The notes below the pieces were generated by a model, which saw only the letters and a list, made by a program, of their open reading frames with translations, made no database searches and was not told where the DNA came from. A program made the translations under genes and the position numbers. Below, one piece after another: positions 35,780 to 49,500 of a stretch of 64,000 nucleotides of DNA (position 1 is the first letter of the stretch; the number at the start of each line of letters is the position of its first letter). The stretch is from Megalopta genalis (lineage: Eukaryota > Arthropoda > Insecta > Hymenoptera > Halictidae). The stretch lies in assembly GCF_051020955.1 (NCBI RefSeq), contig NC_135013.1, positions 1,902,001-1,966,000 of the forward strand. Direction: 5' to 3'.

Positions 35780-36960
35780 ATACAGCAATCCGACCTTTTC
35801 TGTCCAAAACGGAGGATACGCCGTTCGTCGAATGCGAAGGACGATGCGAGTTAATTTTTAAAAGAAAAACATACATAAACGTAACAGGTACCGGGAACAA
35901 TGCACGGGCGTTGAACGCGATAACAATTTGACCGGGAATAATATTACAGTTAAATAATTACGGGATGACTACAGCGGGTCCGAATGGACCCGCATGGACC
36001 GCCGCTGATTTGCCGAGGGTCGAAGGGAGGAACGGTTCATCTGCCGCGAAGGAACGCCTCGCGCGCGCCGCAAGCATTATTCTCAAAGAGTATCATAAAA
36101 TCGGAAGTCCTTATAATAAACGATGTAACGATAACAACGTGTGCGTGTAAGGCGTATCAATACTAATCAATAAATAATCGTCGGTCAGGGCGCGGTCGGA
36201 TCGTCCGACGAAATTAGAAATATACAAATTCGGTGACAATAATTTTGGTGACATAATTCGCGTTCATAATTCGAAAGAATTTTTATGGGAACGATGCGAC
36301 AGACACCCTGAGGCGACCACGACGAAATCATGTGCTCGCTGCAGCAGCAACAGCAGCAACGTGAATCGATAATCGAGAAAATTACATTCCGCGTTTTCAG
36401 TAAAAAACAAAGAGTCTATCCTTTTTGTCTTTTATATCACACGATCGTCCATTATAATAAAAAAAAATTCATAACGACTGCAAAATCCATTGCCCGATTC
36501 CATTCCATTGTTTTCTTGTCCTACTCTCTTCGTTTTATTTCTCCTTTTTTCTCTCTCTCTCTCTTTTTTGTTTCTTTGTTTTACGTTTTTCCTTCGGTTC
36601 ATTAGAGCTACATATCACGGTTAAATTACAGTCGACTTTTGTTTTCACATAGGACCATGTTCAGACCTATAAACAATTCTAGGTGTACATCTACGGCATA
36701 ATCTTATGGCTAGTATGTCGCTTTCGGGGACACAAAACAACTAACATCGTGAACTTACTTGAACAGGCGACCGACTGACGATGATCGCGGTGAACGAATT
36801 TCCGAAGAATCTCTCCGTCGCTATTTTATCTGTTATTTTTTTCTTTCTATAGCGTAATAGTTGCCTTTTTTTTAGTGACTACGACTTTCGTTACACGGCG
36901 ATCGAGAGCCTCGGCAACGGAGTACTTCAGAAATTTGTTGTTACCCTGTTCGCGGATCTA
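35780..36960. other. Intergenic between CFAP99-like and transporter genes
   Basis: No supported gene. Visible features are a GGGTCC/GGACCC palindrome near 35976-35997, a short CAG/CAA run (36331-36360) and a T/TC-rich tract. The transporter 3' UTR may begin in the nearby 37340-37957 stretch. Confidence 0.4.
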
Positions 36961-37338
36961 CCGGGTGTCCCGAAAGACGCTCGCAATCTTGAAGCGAGAG
37001 GTTCCTGAGATCATTCGAAGCAACTTTTTCCTCAGCGAAAATGTTCTACGAGGCTTCGTTTGCGAATTATCAGCGAAAAACGATGGCCAATGAGAGGCGA
37101 GCACGGCTGACGCCCCGCCCTCGCGACCACTGCCGCCGCGGCGGCAGACGGCCGGCGCGAGGCGACATTGGCCGAAAGGGCGGAGCGTCGACCGCGCTCG
37201 CTCTGCGATTGGTCACTGTTTTTCGTCGATAACTCGTAAACGAAGCCGCGGATTGCATTTTCGCCAAGGAAAAAGTTACTCCAAATAACCTCAGGAACCC
37301 CTCGTTTCCCCATCGCGCGTGACTTTTGGGACACCCTG
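36961..37338. mobile_element. Family-2 palindromic MITE
   Basis: TA-flanked; starts CGGGTGTCCCGAAAGACG and ends TTTTGGGACACCCTG. The centre contains CGCGACCACTGCCGCCGCGG. Confidence 0.88.
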
Positions 37339-37849
37339 TATACGCAAAGACTTCTATAAAAATACAAACGAATTTCTCGGATAATTTCGTAGACGAGGAA
37401 TAAGGGGAGAACGTGTTCGAGAAGCATGTCGGATTCGTGCCGAGTCGCAGGAAGAAAGAAATTGCGTATACGCGACTAATAAATAGACGGCGGATTTTAC
37501 GCGATTATGAGGAAAATTAGTAATAATTTGAAACGCAATACTTTATAATAAATCAGTTATAAGGATTATAATAATTTAAAACAGTGAATACATTGAAAGA
37601 AACTAAAAAATCTGTCAGTTCGAACTCATTGAAGTTATTAAAAAAAGAAAGCAGGACACTTGTGCTCGACACTCATGTCTTGCAATTTAGGCAGACAATT
37701 TGTTATATTTCGCATAAATATCCGCAGTCTACTAATAAATAACACAATTATGCGAAAGCTCCTTCCGGGAAGGAGATCTCTGCTTTACCAACAATCGCAG
37801 CCTATGTTCGCGTAAATGTCATGAACAAGTTGATTCCGTGGGTGCGCGC

Positions 37850-37915
37850 GGGTGCGCGCATGTGCGCGCGCGCGCGCGTGTGTGTGTGTGTTTGTATGTC
37901 GTGTGCGCGTGTGTG
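37850..37915. repeat. GT/GC microsatellite
   Basis: GTGCGCGCGGGTGCGCGCAT followed by a GT run, about 45 bp beyond the transporter stop codon and thus within its 3' UTR. Confidence 0.85.
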
Positions 37916-37957
37916 TACAAGTAAAATTAACGATTCGATATTTCTACAAACGCTAGC

Positions 37958-40900
37958 TTAATTACTCTTGCTGAACGCCACGATGATAGAGGTGATGCTC
38001 TCGTATGTGCCTGTGGCGAAACCAAGCAGTCCTATCAGTACTATCACGACGTCCTTCGTCATCGTGAACAAACCGAGCGACGCGTTCTGCCAGCAGACCA
38101 CCATCTCGATGATCGGCGGAAAGATCAGAGCTAACGCGGTGCTGCTCACTGCGCCCACCAACGATATGAACAGGCCCAGTTGAGGTATCGCTTCTGCTAG
38201 CACAACTGTAACAGAATTGTTCCCGTCAGTTATCGAGCAAAAAACAACCTAACCTTGACATAACCTATTGTAAAATAATTTTGAACGGATAAAAATATTT
38301 CTGAATAAATAAAAATGATTCTACCTAAATAAAATTAATTCTGAACAAATGAAAATAATTCTAAACAAATAAAGATAATTCTGAACAGATCAAAATTATT
38401 GATAAAGTATTCAAAAGATTATTTGTGTCATTCAATAGGCTATTTATTAGCTTACGGTACTTGAACATCGTGGAAATAGACTGATTTAATACTCACACGT
38501 GAGCAAACATAACGAAGACCGGAAAATAGTCTCCGCTAGAACTGGCCACCTGAACGGGCCGAATTGGTTCACGAATCCTGGCCACATGATCGCGACAGGA
38601 ACGTAAAATTGCAGTGCATACGTGAACAATATACTTAACGAGATGGCAACTTTAATGCACTGTGGTAAACTGCAAAAGAAACGGAATCATATTTATCGAA
38701 CGAACGAACGTTACACGCCGGTGTTTGCGCGCGCAATTCTTCCCGCATATAAACAAACGACAAAAGAGGATGTTGTGTTATTCGTCGTTGTTATTTCTTG
38801 AAAAATCGGAAACACTTCGCGCGGTTCACACACCGCGTCATGCACGATCAAAATCGTTACGTTTAGGCAAGAAAAACACGCAAGGCAGGACTTTGGACAT
38901 TTATTATTAATATAATAATAATTATAATTATTATTACGGATAGCGTATTCTCGTTTGTTTTTTTTTTGTTAATATAGCATTCGTTTCGAGAGGGGGGGGG
39001 GAGAAGGATGATCCGCCGAGACTCTGTTTCGGCGTACAAGTAGGAGCGCATCTGATTGGTGCAGCACTTCGGCAAAAAAAAAGATATTATATGAATAGAA
39101 ACCTTGAATGCACGACGACGATTTTTCCATCCACCCTTCGTATGCAACAGAAAATTATGTTACAAAGAGTATTCTCTTAACTACGTTTGCGTCTCGTTAT
39201 TTTTCAGTATCAGTTTTGATTTGTTTGACAGAATTTTGACAATTCGTGACGCAGAACGATTTATCACCTGGACGCACAACAATAATCTACTGTAGAGTCG
39301 GCAAAAGCGATGTCCATTTAACATCAATACATAAAAAACCATTGTGCTTCTAATCCTTGAGTTTTGCTTAATCACTTGCCAAATGTTTACAGCGTTCAGG
39401 AATTCACAGAAAGAAATACGGCGACGAAATTTCTCCTCGTATCGTTGAACGCGAGTTTGCTTGTACAATATTAAATATACAAGATGGGCAATTTAAAACA
39501 GGTCACTGGAATAACTCATTTCTCTTCAACAATAGGGAAAAAATTGCAGGAAAAAAGTTGCTCGGCTTCCAAGGAGCACTTGATACGTTGACAATAATTT
39601 TTGTGGCGGCTGCAGGCGTAGAGGACATACCAAGGTCAAACCTATCTCTTTAATGATACGCCTGGATACCATAAAAACTAAAGCTCCTACAAGAAAGAAA
39701 TGCTTCAGACAGAAGTTACTTCTTTTTCTAGGTAGAATAAGATTCTGGAATGAAATTATACCGTTCTGTGTTTCAAAAAATACATTTGTCCTTCGTGTGT
39801 CCTCTACGCCTCCAGCCATCACAAAATCATTGTCATCATATTATCTGCCCATCGACATCGAGCCACTTTCGTCTGGAACTTTTTTCTCTATCGTTGAAGA
39901 CAAACGAGTTATTCAGGTGACCTGTATTAAATGCTCTCGACCCTGTATACATATACACCCTGTACATACATATATATGTACATGTATATTTAGCGAATGA
40001 TTAACATTTGTAATTAAAATATCGATATGAAAAAGATTGATCTAGATTGAGTAAAAGTAAAGTATATATGTTGAGAGAAAAAAAGATAAAAAGATAGAGA
40101 GAGAAATTTGGTAAATGGATTTGCATACTCACACTTCTTTCGACTCGAGATTTAACGTGACCGATCCAGCAACCGTGTCGCCATATTTTAAATACGATAT
40201 GAAACCCATCGCGACGAACATGGCGCCCACAATGACCATACCGACATTTAAGACTCCAAACGGCTTACTGAAATTACTCGGTTTCTTCATCTCATCCTTC
40301 AGGGGCAACACCTGAAACCAAACGACAACGATCATTCGTTCGGGTTCAATAATTACTTTCAATTTTAAATAAACTTTAAATTATAATAATAATATTTTAA
40401 TTAATATCAATTTATCATTATTAAAAAATAATAGTAAAACTTTAATACCTATTATATTATATTAAACCTCTATATTATACCTATATTATACCTATATTAT
40501 ACCTATATTATACCTATATTATATACAGGGTGTCTCAAAAATGTCTCGCAATCCGGAAATGACGGTTTCCTCGGATCATTTGACTTCCTTTACAAAAAGG
40601 AAGAAGTCCGTCCGTCGGCGCAGCGGTCGCGAGGGCGGGGCGTCAGTCATGCTCGCCTCTCATTAGTCACTGTTTTTCGTTAATAACTCGTTAACGGTGC
40701 CTCGGAGAAAATTTTTGTAAAGGAAAAAGTTGCTTTATATGACCTGAGGTACCCGCCACTTTCGGATTGCGAGACATTTTTCAGACACCCTGTATATTAT
40801 ACCTATATTATACCTATTATTAATACCTACTATTTTAAATAATATTACTTAATAAGAATACAATCTTATTCGATTAAAATCTTACTCGAGCAACTGTTAA

Positions 40901-43900
40901 TCTAGTTAAATTTTTATCCGATCAGCATTTCTCTCTCTTATCAGTCATCCGGATAATATTTCGCTCTGCATCAATAGCTTATTTTTTAAAAAATTGTACA
41001 AAGCGAGCACCGTACATACGATGACTCCTATTAATATTTACACTTTTTAAAATTAGAATAAACGATTAAAATTTTCTTTTAGATAATATTGTGACTAGTA
41101 TACTAAACAATTACTAAACCATTTTGTTAACTACTAATACTTGAACAACAAAACCAAATAAAAGACTCTCGTTTCTCAAGTCGTTCGGTCTGGTTCTAAA
41201 AATGCTATCGCGTTTCGAAAAGTGTCCTAACCTTAACGAGGGGCGCTGCGCGTCGACGTCACCGGGAACGAACGCGTCGGAAAGCTCGGACAAGTCGGAT
41301 GACTGTAGGACAGACTCGCGACGAAAACGGCCGGTTGCCAAAATAAGCGTTACATAAATGCGAGGGAAAACGGTGTGTGTAGGCGCCTTACCAGCGTGAT
41401 ACCCTCGAAAGAATATATCACAGTGCCGAAGAACAGGGGGAGATCGTGCCACTGGGCCACGTAATCCCTCTCGCGGATCGGCGGCAGATCGTGGCACATT
41501 ATGTACATGGTGGCGACGTAGCCAGCGATCACTAGAAAATTCGCCAGCGACGAGACCGGCACGAGGTATTTCAGATTCCTGATCCACGTGCTCAGCATTA
41601 TGGGGATCAGGACCACAGCCATGTGTTGATGGACGTCCAACTGGATCCCGTACACGTCCAACACCTGCGACGAAAATTTTAAAATTAGTAGTGCACGTCG
41701 ATTAGTAGTGCTCGTTAATTTTGCAATTTGTTATATGTAGTCGATTTTGAGTTGTTACATCGTTCTAGTTGTTACAGTTTATTTGACGACCAAGCAGAAA
41801 AGTACGCGCCGGAATTAGCAGTTGTACAGAGACACGCAGATTATGTTATTCTAGCGGGACTTCGAAGATTATATCGATTATATTATATTAAATATATTTA
41901 ATTAAAGCTTTATATAGCTTTAATTATATATATTTAATATAATTTAATACAATATAATAAAGCTTTATAGCTTTAATATAATATAAATATATATTATTAA
42001 TATATATATAAATTTCACGTTAATATTTAGTCCGTGTCTAAGATTAGATATATTCTCCCTAAATTCTTGAATGAATCTAATAATAAAATGACAACAATGA
42101 TTGTAAACTCACCTGCTTCATATTCGTGCCAATGAAAACGAAATAAACGCAGCAAAATCCGAGTTGCGTGACACATAAAAATATATTAACCATTTTTCTG
42201 GAACAAACGGACGAACGATAATGTAAATTGTGATCGCGATGTAAATGAAAATTTGAGTAATCGAATTTGCGCGACAATGAAACGAAACGAAATTCGAATA
42301 AATCAACGAAGAATTGGAAATGAATGTAATAATATCAATCTTTTTACGAAGAAGGGGATCAAAGTACAACAACAGAAACAAAATAAAATTAGCTTGCACG
42401 ATCTAATAAATTAACAAAATAAATTGGAAATGAATTTAATAATATCAATCTTTTGACGAAGGAGGGGATCAAAATACAACAATGGAAACAAAATAAAATT
42501 AGCTAGCACGATCTAATAAATTAACAAAACAAATTGGAAATGAATTTAAAATAATATTAAATTTTTGACGAGCGAAGAAAACAAATTTGTGCAACGACGG
42601 TAACGAAATAAAATTTTAGTTTGCTTGATCTGATAAATTAACAAAGAATTAGGAATCAATTTAACAATACTAAACTTTTCATCTTCGGAAACAATAACGG
42701 AAACGAAATAAAATTAGCTTGCACGATCTAATAAATTAACAAAATAAATTGGAAATGAATTTAAAATAATATTAAACTTTTGACGAGCAAAGAAAACAAA
42801 TTTGTGCAACAACGGAAACGAAATAACATTTAAGCTTGCTCGATCTGATAAATTAACAAAGAAGTAGAAATCTATTTAACAATACTAAACTTTTCATCTT
42901 CGAAAACAATACTAAAACCGGTCCGAGATGTCTGAAATAACCTTGAAATATTGAAAGGTCATAATAATAATAATAATATCGTAACGATAATCGCTTAAAA
43001 ATAATTGATTCATACGTCGCTTGAGACAGATAAGGAAACAGCCGAAACGGCTGTTCCGAAGAACTGTTTAAAGTGTTGCCGAAACAACAACTTGGTTCAA
43101 CGGCTCCTCTATTTGTTTCCCGTTTGAAATTAGTCCCTGGTCGCGACGCGGCGCGACGCGTCAAGCGGATTTCGGTATGATGCTAAACAAACAGTCGATG
43201 GGATTCCTATTTCATCTTTCTCTGACACACATACAAACCTCATAAACACGGAGTATTTTCGGAGTGACAGAGGGCCGGTGGCGAAGCACATTTCCACAGT
43301 ACCGGCGAATCCAGACGTGGCCGTCGGATCGTTCACTCGCCGCGTCACCTCCGCGTTGCATTTCAGCTGCGACAATTATCGAATAGTTTTATTTCGTCGT
43401 ACCAGCCCAGAGTTATGCGACGTCGAGTACATTGCGCATTCAATTTCGCGATTTCACTATCATCGTATTTGAATTACAGAGCGATTCAACGCTACGTTGC
43501 GATTCTAATTGCGTGTTTTCAACCCTTACAATTAATTCAATTGCTGATTATTTTAATCACTCGAATACAACGCGTTTGAATTATGATGTAATTGAAGTAA
43601 TTCAATTGTAATTCAAGCACGACTCTGCGTCGAACGCTGTGCACCGGCGTTTTTCATAGGAATTTATATTTTAATATACAGGGTGTCCGAAAAATGTCCC
43701 GCAATCCAGAAATGGCTGGTTCTTCGGATCATTTCAAGTAACTTCTTCCTTTACAAAAATTTTCTCCGAGGCACCGTTAACGAGTTATTAGCGAAAGACA
43801 GTGACCAATGAGAAGCGAGCTCGACCAGCGCGAGGCGGCCGAGCCAACGAGCGCACAAAGCGGCGATCATTCGGAGAACGAGCGCGGCCGGCGCTTCGCT

Positions 43901-46479
43901 CTCGCGGCCAATGCCGCGTCACGCCGTCCGTCGGCGCAGCGGTCGCGAGGGCGGGGCGTCAGTCATGCTCGCCTCTCATTGGTCACTGTTTTTCGTTAAT
44001 AACTCGTTAACGGTGCCTCGGAGAAAATTTTTGTAAAGGAAAAAGTTGCTTCAAATGACCCGAGGAACCCGCCACTTTCAGATTGCGAGACATTTTTGGG
44101 TCACCCTGTATTTAGAACAGAGATTTGACGAGAAATAAAAATTGTAGAATATTTTGAATAGAAATTTGACTAGAAATTAAAATTTTAATATATTTCTCGT
44201 AGAGATTTAACTGGACATTTAAAATCACGATAGATCTTTGATACATAGAAATGCAGATGAAATGATTTGAAACGGGAATGATATCGCGCAACAATTAAGT
44301 AGAATGAAATAAATTATATTGCTTATATTATATTGCTATCATAAAAGTCAGACGCATTTCATGCGTCAAGGACCTAATAAATTGCACGGCGGGAATCGAG
44401 GTTCTATTTTGGCCGGTGTATAATTATTAGCGAAGTTATTTCGACGTTCGGGCTACTTACGAGAACGTGTTGCGCGTGAACACAAATCACCCCTAGGAAG
44501 ATCGTAAGCGGCGGAGCCAGCAGTAATCCGGCATGCTTGAATCCATCCCCCAACGCAAATATACCCGAGCCGACGTTACCTTTGAACAGGTGCATCATTG
44601 TTTCTAAATACCTGTAATAATTCCATCGACCATGAGTAGATTGCTACACTGATACATTACAACTACAGCGTGTTCAAGTAGATGTGACACGAAAAACAAC
44701 GCAACAATACAAAGTTCTACTTGTTGGACATTACTGCTTAAAGGAGCAGCAGCTGTACCTTGAATTTCGCATTAATTTGCTCGAAATTATTACTGAAATT
44801 ATTACGAAATTAATACTGAAATTATTACGAAATTAATACTGAAATTATTACGAAATTAATACTGAAATTATTACGAAATTCTTACTCAAATTATTACGAA
44901 ATTATTATTTAAATTATTACGAAATTCTTATTCAAATTATTACGAAATTATTATTTAAATTATTACGAAATTAGTACTTAAATTATTGCTTATTACAAAA
45001 TTATTACTCAAATTATTATGAATTTCTTACTCAAATTATTACGAAATTATTATTTAAATTATTACGAAATTATTACTTAAATTATTGCTTATTACGAAAT
45101 TATTACTCAAATTATTATGAAATTATTACTTAAATTATTACGAAATTAATACAAAATTATTACTTAAATTATTACTTAAACTATTAAGAAATTAATACTC
45201 AAATTATTACGAAATTATTACTTAAATTAATACGAAATTATTACTCAAATTATTACGAAATTATCATTCAAATTATCCCGAAATTATTAGGTAGCTTAGA
45301 TGTACGGAAAATCGTAATTTTCCAAGACAAACCATAAGAAACTCGATTTCTCGGAACGTAAAAATCGGGGTCAAGGAATCGAACGGTTTTTCGCGCGGTT
45401 CATTTTTAAATCGAATGTTATTCGAAGCATGGGAGAGACAGAGTCCGCGTAACAATTCGACAGCACAAAGGCCCGCGGCGCATAGCTAACAACGAATTTT
45501 CCAAGCATTCCCCTGTCCCATCGCGCGAGCTAATTTAAAATCACCGGCGAATGAACCTGCCCGACCGAGTTTGAAAACTCTCGGCGGTGCCGCCGCCGCC
45601 GTCGCCGCTGCCGCGCCCCGTTCACCCGTTCACCGCGAGTTCGTGTCTCGAATAAACACGTGTCCGCGGTGTAGTCACTGGCTAATCCGTAGGCCACCGT
45701 TAAACCGTCCGCGAGCACGATCGTTCTTCGTGCGAGAGGACCGATCGGAAATAGAAGTGCACGACGGAAATAATAGCGGACGGGATTTCGTTACAAATAA
45801 GTCCGAGATATGTCACTCGAAGAATAGATTGAAGATTTCACCAGAGATGTACGCGATACACGTGACATAACCTTAGTTAACACTAGAACTATCGAACCCT
45901 AAACGCGACTTATGCGCATTGTTTTATAGCAATGCCAGGATTGGATTTATTTAAAAACTTTGCACAATCTCTATTGCAGTATACGTTCGAAGGAAAAGAT
46001 TTATCGAAATAATTCTTATAGATGCATTTTCGTAATATCAGCAATCGTAAAAGGAGAAATTAGGTGCCGGTCATTTTGAATACAGTAAATTCTTCCTAAT
46101 TGAGAAAGGAGACGAAAGCTCGGCTTGGAAACTAAAATGGACAATTTGAGAGAAGGACAAATGTAATTTTATTTATTTATTTATTTCCGCTTATTTAAAA
46201 ATGATTTTATTAATTTAAAGCTTCGTTTTCTTTATGATTAATAGACTGCGGATTTTATGCGTTTAAGACGAAAATAGATAGAATTTAAAACAGTAGACAG
46301 ATTAGAAGAATTTAAGAGCGTCGTTGTACTATTTTCAAGTTATTAAAATTGTTAGAGGAAGAAAGAAGTTTCTGCCTGGCAACAGATTGCTGCAATTCGC
46401 AAGTACAATTTTTATTTTATTTATTTTTATTTAGTCATTATAGTCAATAATTTGTAATAATTTATATTGTGAATTACTT

Positions 46480-46513
<34 letters not shown>

Positions 46514-49500
46514 ATTTTTTACACCTTTATTTTTCAATTCATACATGCTGTGCTACACATGCTGTATGCTAAATATTTATTTTTTATCTTAAACTGCTTG
46601 AAATACGTTTAGACAATGATGTTAGTGCAGATACTTTTGAGTGGTATAAATGGTCACAAATTGATCATTGCATCATGCAAATTGTTGATCATTAGAAACT
46701 AAAAGGTCTTTTATCTGGCAAGTAAGTGGAATATACTCAAGGACACTTGAGGAACGGTATAACCTTTTTTTCAAATTGGACTAAATTATTGAAATATTCT
46801 TTCAAAGACAGAAAGTCTTATTTATTTCAATTTCGCTGTACATACTTGGAATGACAAAAGAAATTAAAAAATTCGTGTTTGTTTTATTGTTATTTTCACT
46901 GCATGCTGAAAATTTTATTGAAAAGTTACAGTGTCGCATTAACGATTCTGCTAACTTCTACATTTAAGCACCGAATAGATTTCTGTCTAGATATTGGCTA
47001 GAGTCTCATCGAAACGTGCAGATATATTTACATGGGATTCTAAGTTCGTTAAAATGTCTGCGATTGAGAGAGCAAAAATGGACGCCGGTGCGTCTGTTCC
47101 GGGCAATCCGTTGTCTGTTATTTTTGCAAATTGACGTTTCAATGAAACTCGTAATTGTGTAATCGATTAAAATACTACTAATATCCCTGCGTCACGGGCG
47201 ATTCACTAAATGAGTTAAATGTGGAAATTACGCGAACCGATGAGAACTAATGCCAAAATATTTATTTCGAGAATCGTCTTCGGTTTTCGAGGCTGCGAGA
47301 AGGGGCTGCGTTTCAATGTTACTCGTTAATCATGCTCGGCACAAACAATCATTCCGACGAGCACCGTCGCTGAAAATATATGTTTGTACAATTTATCGAA
47401 ATCTATAGCATTTTTTTCAGTACGGTTCGATGTAAACTGCGAAGACAAACTTGCCCAAACGAATGATAGCGTAGGCAAATGGATAAACATTGGCCAACTT
47501 TCGCCGACGATAATTCCGTGAAAAATCGTCGTAGAATGATGACTCTTTTTTTAAATTAAAGCTTGAAACTTCTACTTTAAGACATTGTTTCTCGATTTTA
47601 TGTTTAACATGCCCTCGCCGCTGTAAATCTCTCAAATGCCGACGGTACGTGACAAACGTGCAAGGGTTACTTTTAAAGTGCTGTAACTTTGCGAAAAAAG
47701 ATCGCAGTCACGTTCCGTTTTTTCTAAATTAAAGGGGAAGAATCGACCTTTATCCTACGACATTCCTGAGAAAAATTTTACCGAGACCGTGCATTTCGTC
47801 AAACTCGACAATTTACGATACGACAAACATGACCATTTTCGATATGACGTGGCGTCACATTTAAAGGATTACAGTGGCGAATATGAGTTGAACTAAAAAT
47901 TGAGCGACGGGATCTTGAAGTAGAGGTTTCAAGCTTTAATTTGAAAGGAAGATCATTATCGTACGATGATTTTTCGCGGAGTTATCGTCGATCAAAGATG
48001 GCCAATTTTTAACAAAAATTTTTCCATGCTAGGAATTTATAATTATATTTATAAATAATAATAACGCTGTTATAACGAACTGCATAAAATTTCTGAGAAG
48101 AGTATGAATTATTATACAAAATAGAAATTTGCTGCAACAATTACAATAAGTAATAACAACCAACGCAGTTTCCAGTTTCAACGAATCATTTTCGGCCCAT
48201 CAAAATTTAAGTCGTTGGATTAAACAGTTGCAGTGTAAACTAATTTCGGGGCATTAAACAAGTTTAAGATTGGCATCCCAAATGACGCAGGCTATGCAGA
48301 TTCGCCACTTTACTGCCGTCGATCCACGAATTGGTGAAAATGCATACGTCTGAGTGGTTGAAGAACGCTCCACCAGCGACGCGACGTTTCGTATTTAATG
48401 TGCGTGGCATTTACATTCCTGCGAATTGTTTCATATTGTGATTTCCATTAATGTTGCGCGTGCACGCAAATGAAGGAAATTACTTCGCCACGTGACCGTC
48501 ATGCATAAACCGGCGTTAAGTCGCCGTACGAGTGTGCCAACGATGGTCGACGATGGCCGACGGTGTGTTATTCAAAAATCGGGCTGTTTCGTCTGTCCCA
48601 TAATTCACAGTTCCCGACAAGAAGAACAACGGGAGGAGAGGGGAGGGTTATATATGCGCGCGCATTACTTTTCCTACTGTACATAGTAACCGCTGAAATG
48701 TCCGGCTTTCAGCGATAGATTTTCTGTCGGATTTCTTCCTCGACAATGATCGAAATCATGAAAAATTCATGAGTGGTAATGATAAAAATTGTTCGTAAAA
48801 TTACTGCGAAAGATAGGACATTTTACATTTGATTATGCAACGAAATAAAATGTTATAAATGAAATAAACAAACGTAGAGTTAAAAATCGCTATAAATTAT
48901 CTGATAGTAAAATTGTAGTCTTATAGTAAAAGTGGAACTACGACTCTCAATATTTGTTCTATTTCGAATTCAATAATATCTTTAATAAAATTCAGTTCAA
49001 TAATATCTTTAGTAAGATAAAGTAGTCTTAAAATCGCGATTAATCATCGAACAATAAAATCTAAGTGTAATCACAACTCAATGTCAAATTCAATATCTTC
49101 AATCAAATTCCAATCTGAAACCAATTACACTTTTTATCGAACCCTCTATAAGGAATAATGATCTATTTTTTTGTCTTTAATTAATATTCAATCTCGCACG
49201 ACTCGACCTCGTTTCTTACAGCTTCTACCAATAAAATAACCTACATAAAATTGCGTAAATACCAATAAAATCGTTTTTCCAATCGCAATAGGGAAACTTG
49301 TACCGCCGTTCATTCACGGCCGGCATGTTAATCGAGGTGTTAAATTATGTTCCAGCGAACGGAATTCGAGGCTGAATTGTTCCGTGCCGCGCGATACCTC
49401 AAGGTCCCGACAAGCACTGTGCTTTAATTACTCTCGCGACAATTACGGCGCGCCGTAAGAAAAATCGCCGATACCTGTACGATCCGTTCGCAAGCAAGCA

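Noticed and set aside
45877..46082. Possible TTAA element beginning CACTAGAACTATCG
   Set aside because: No convincing matching right end or second TTAA could be found.
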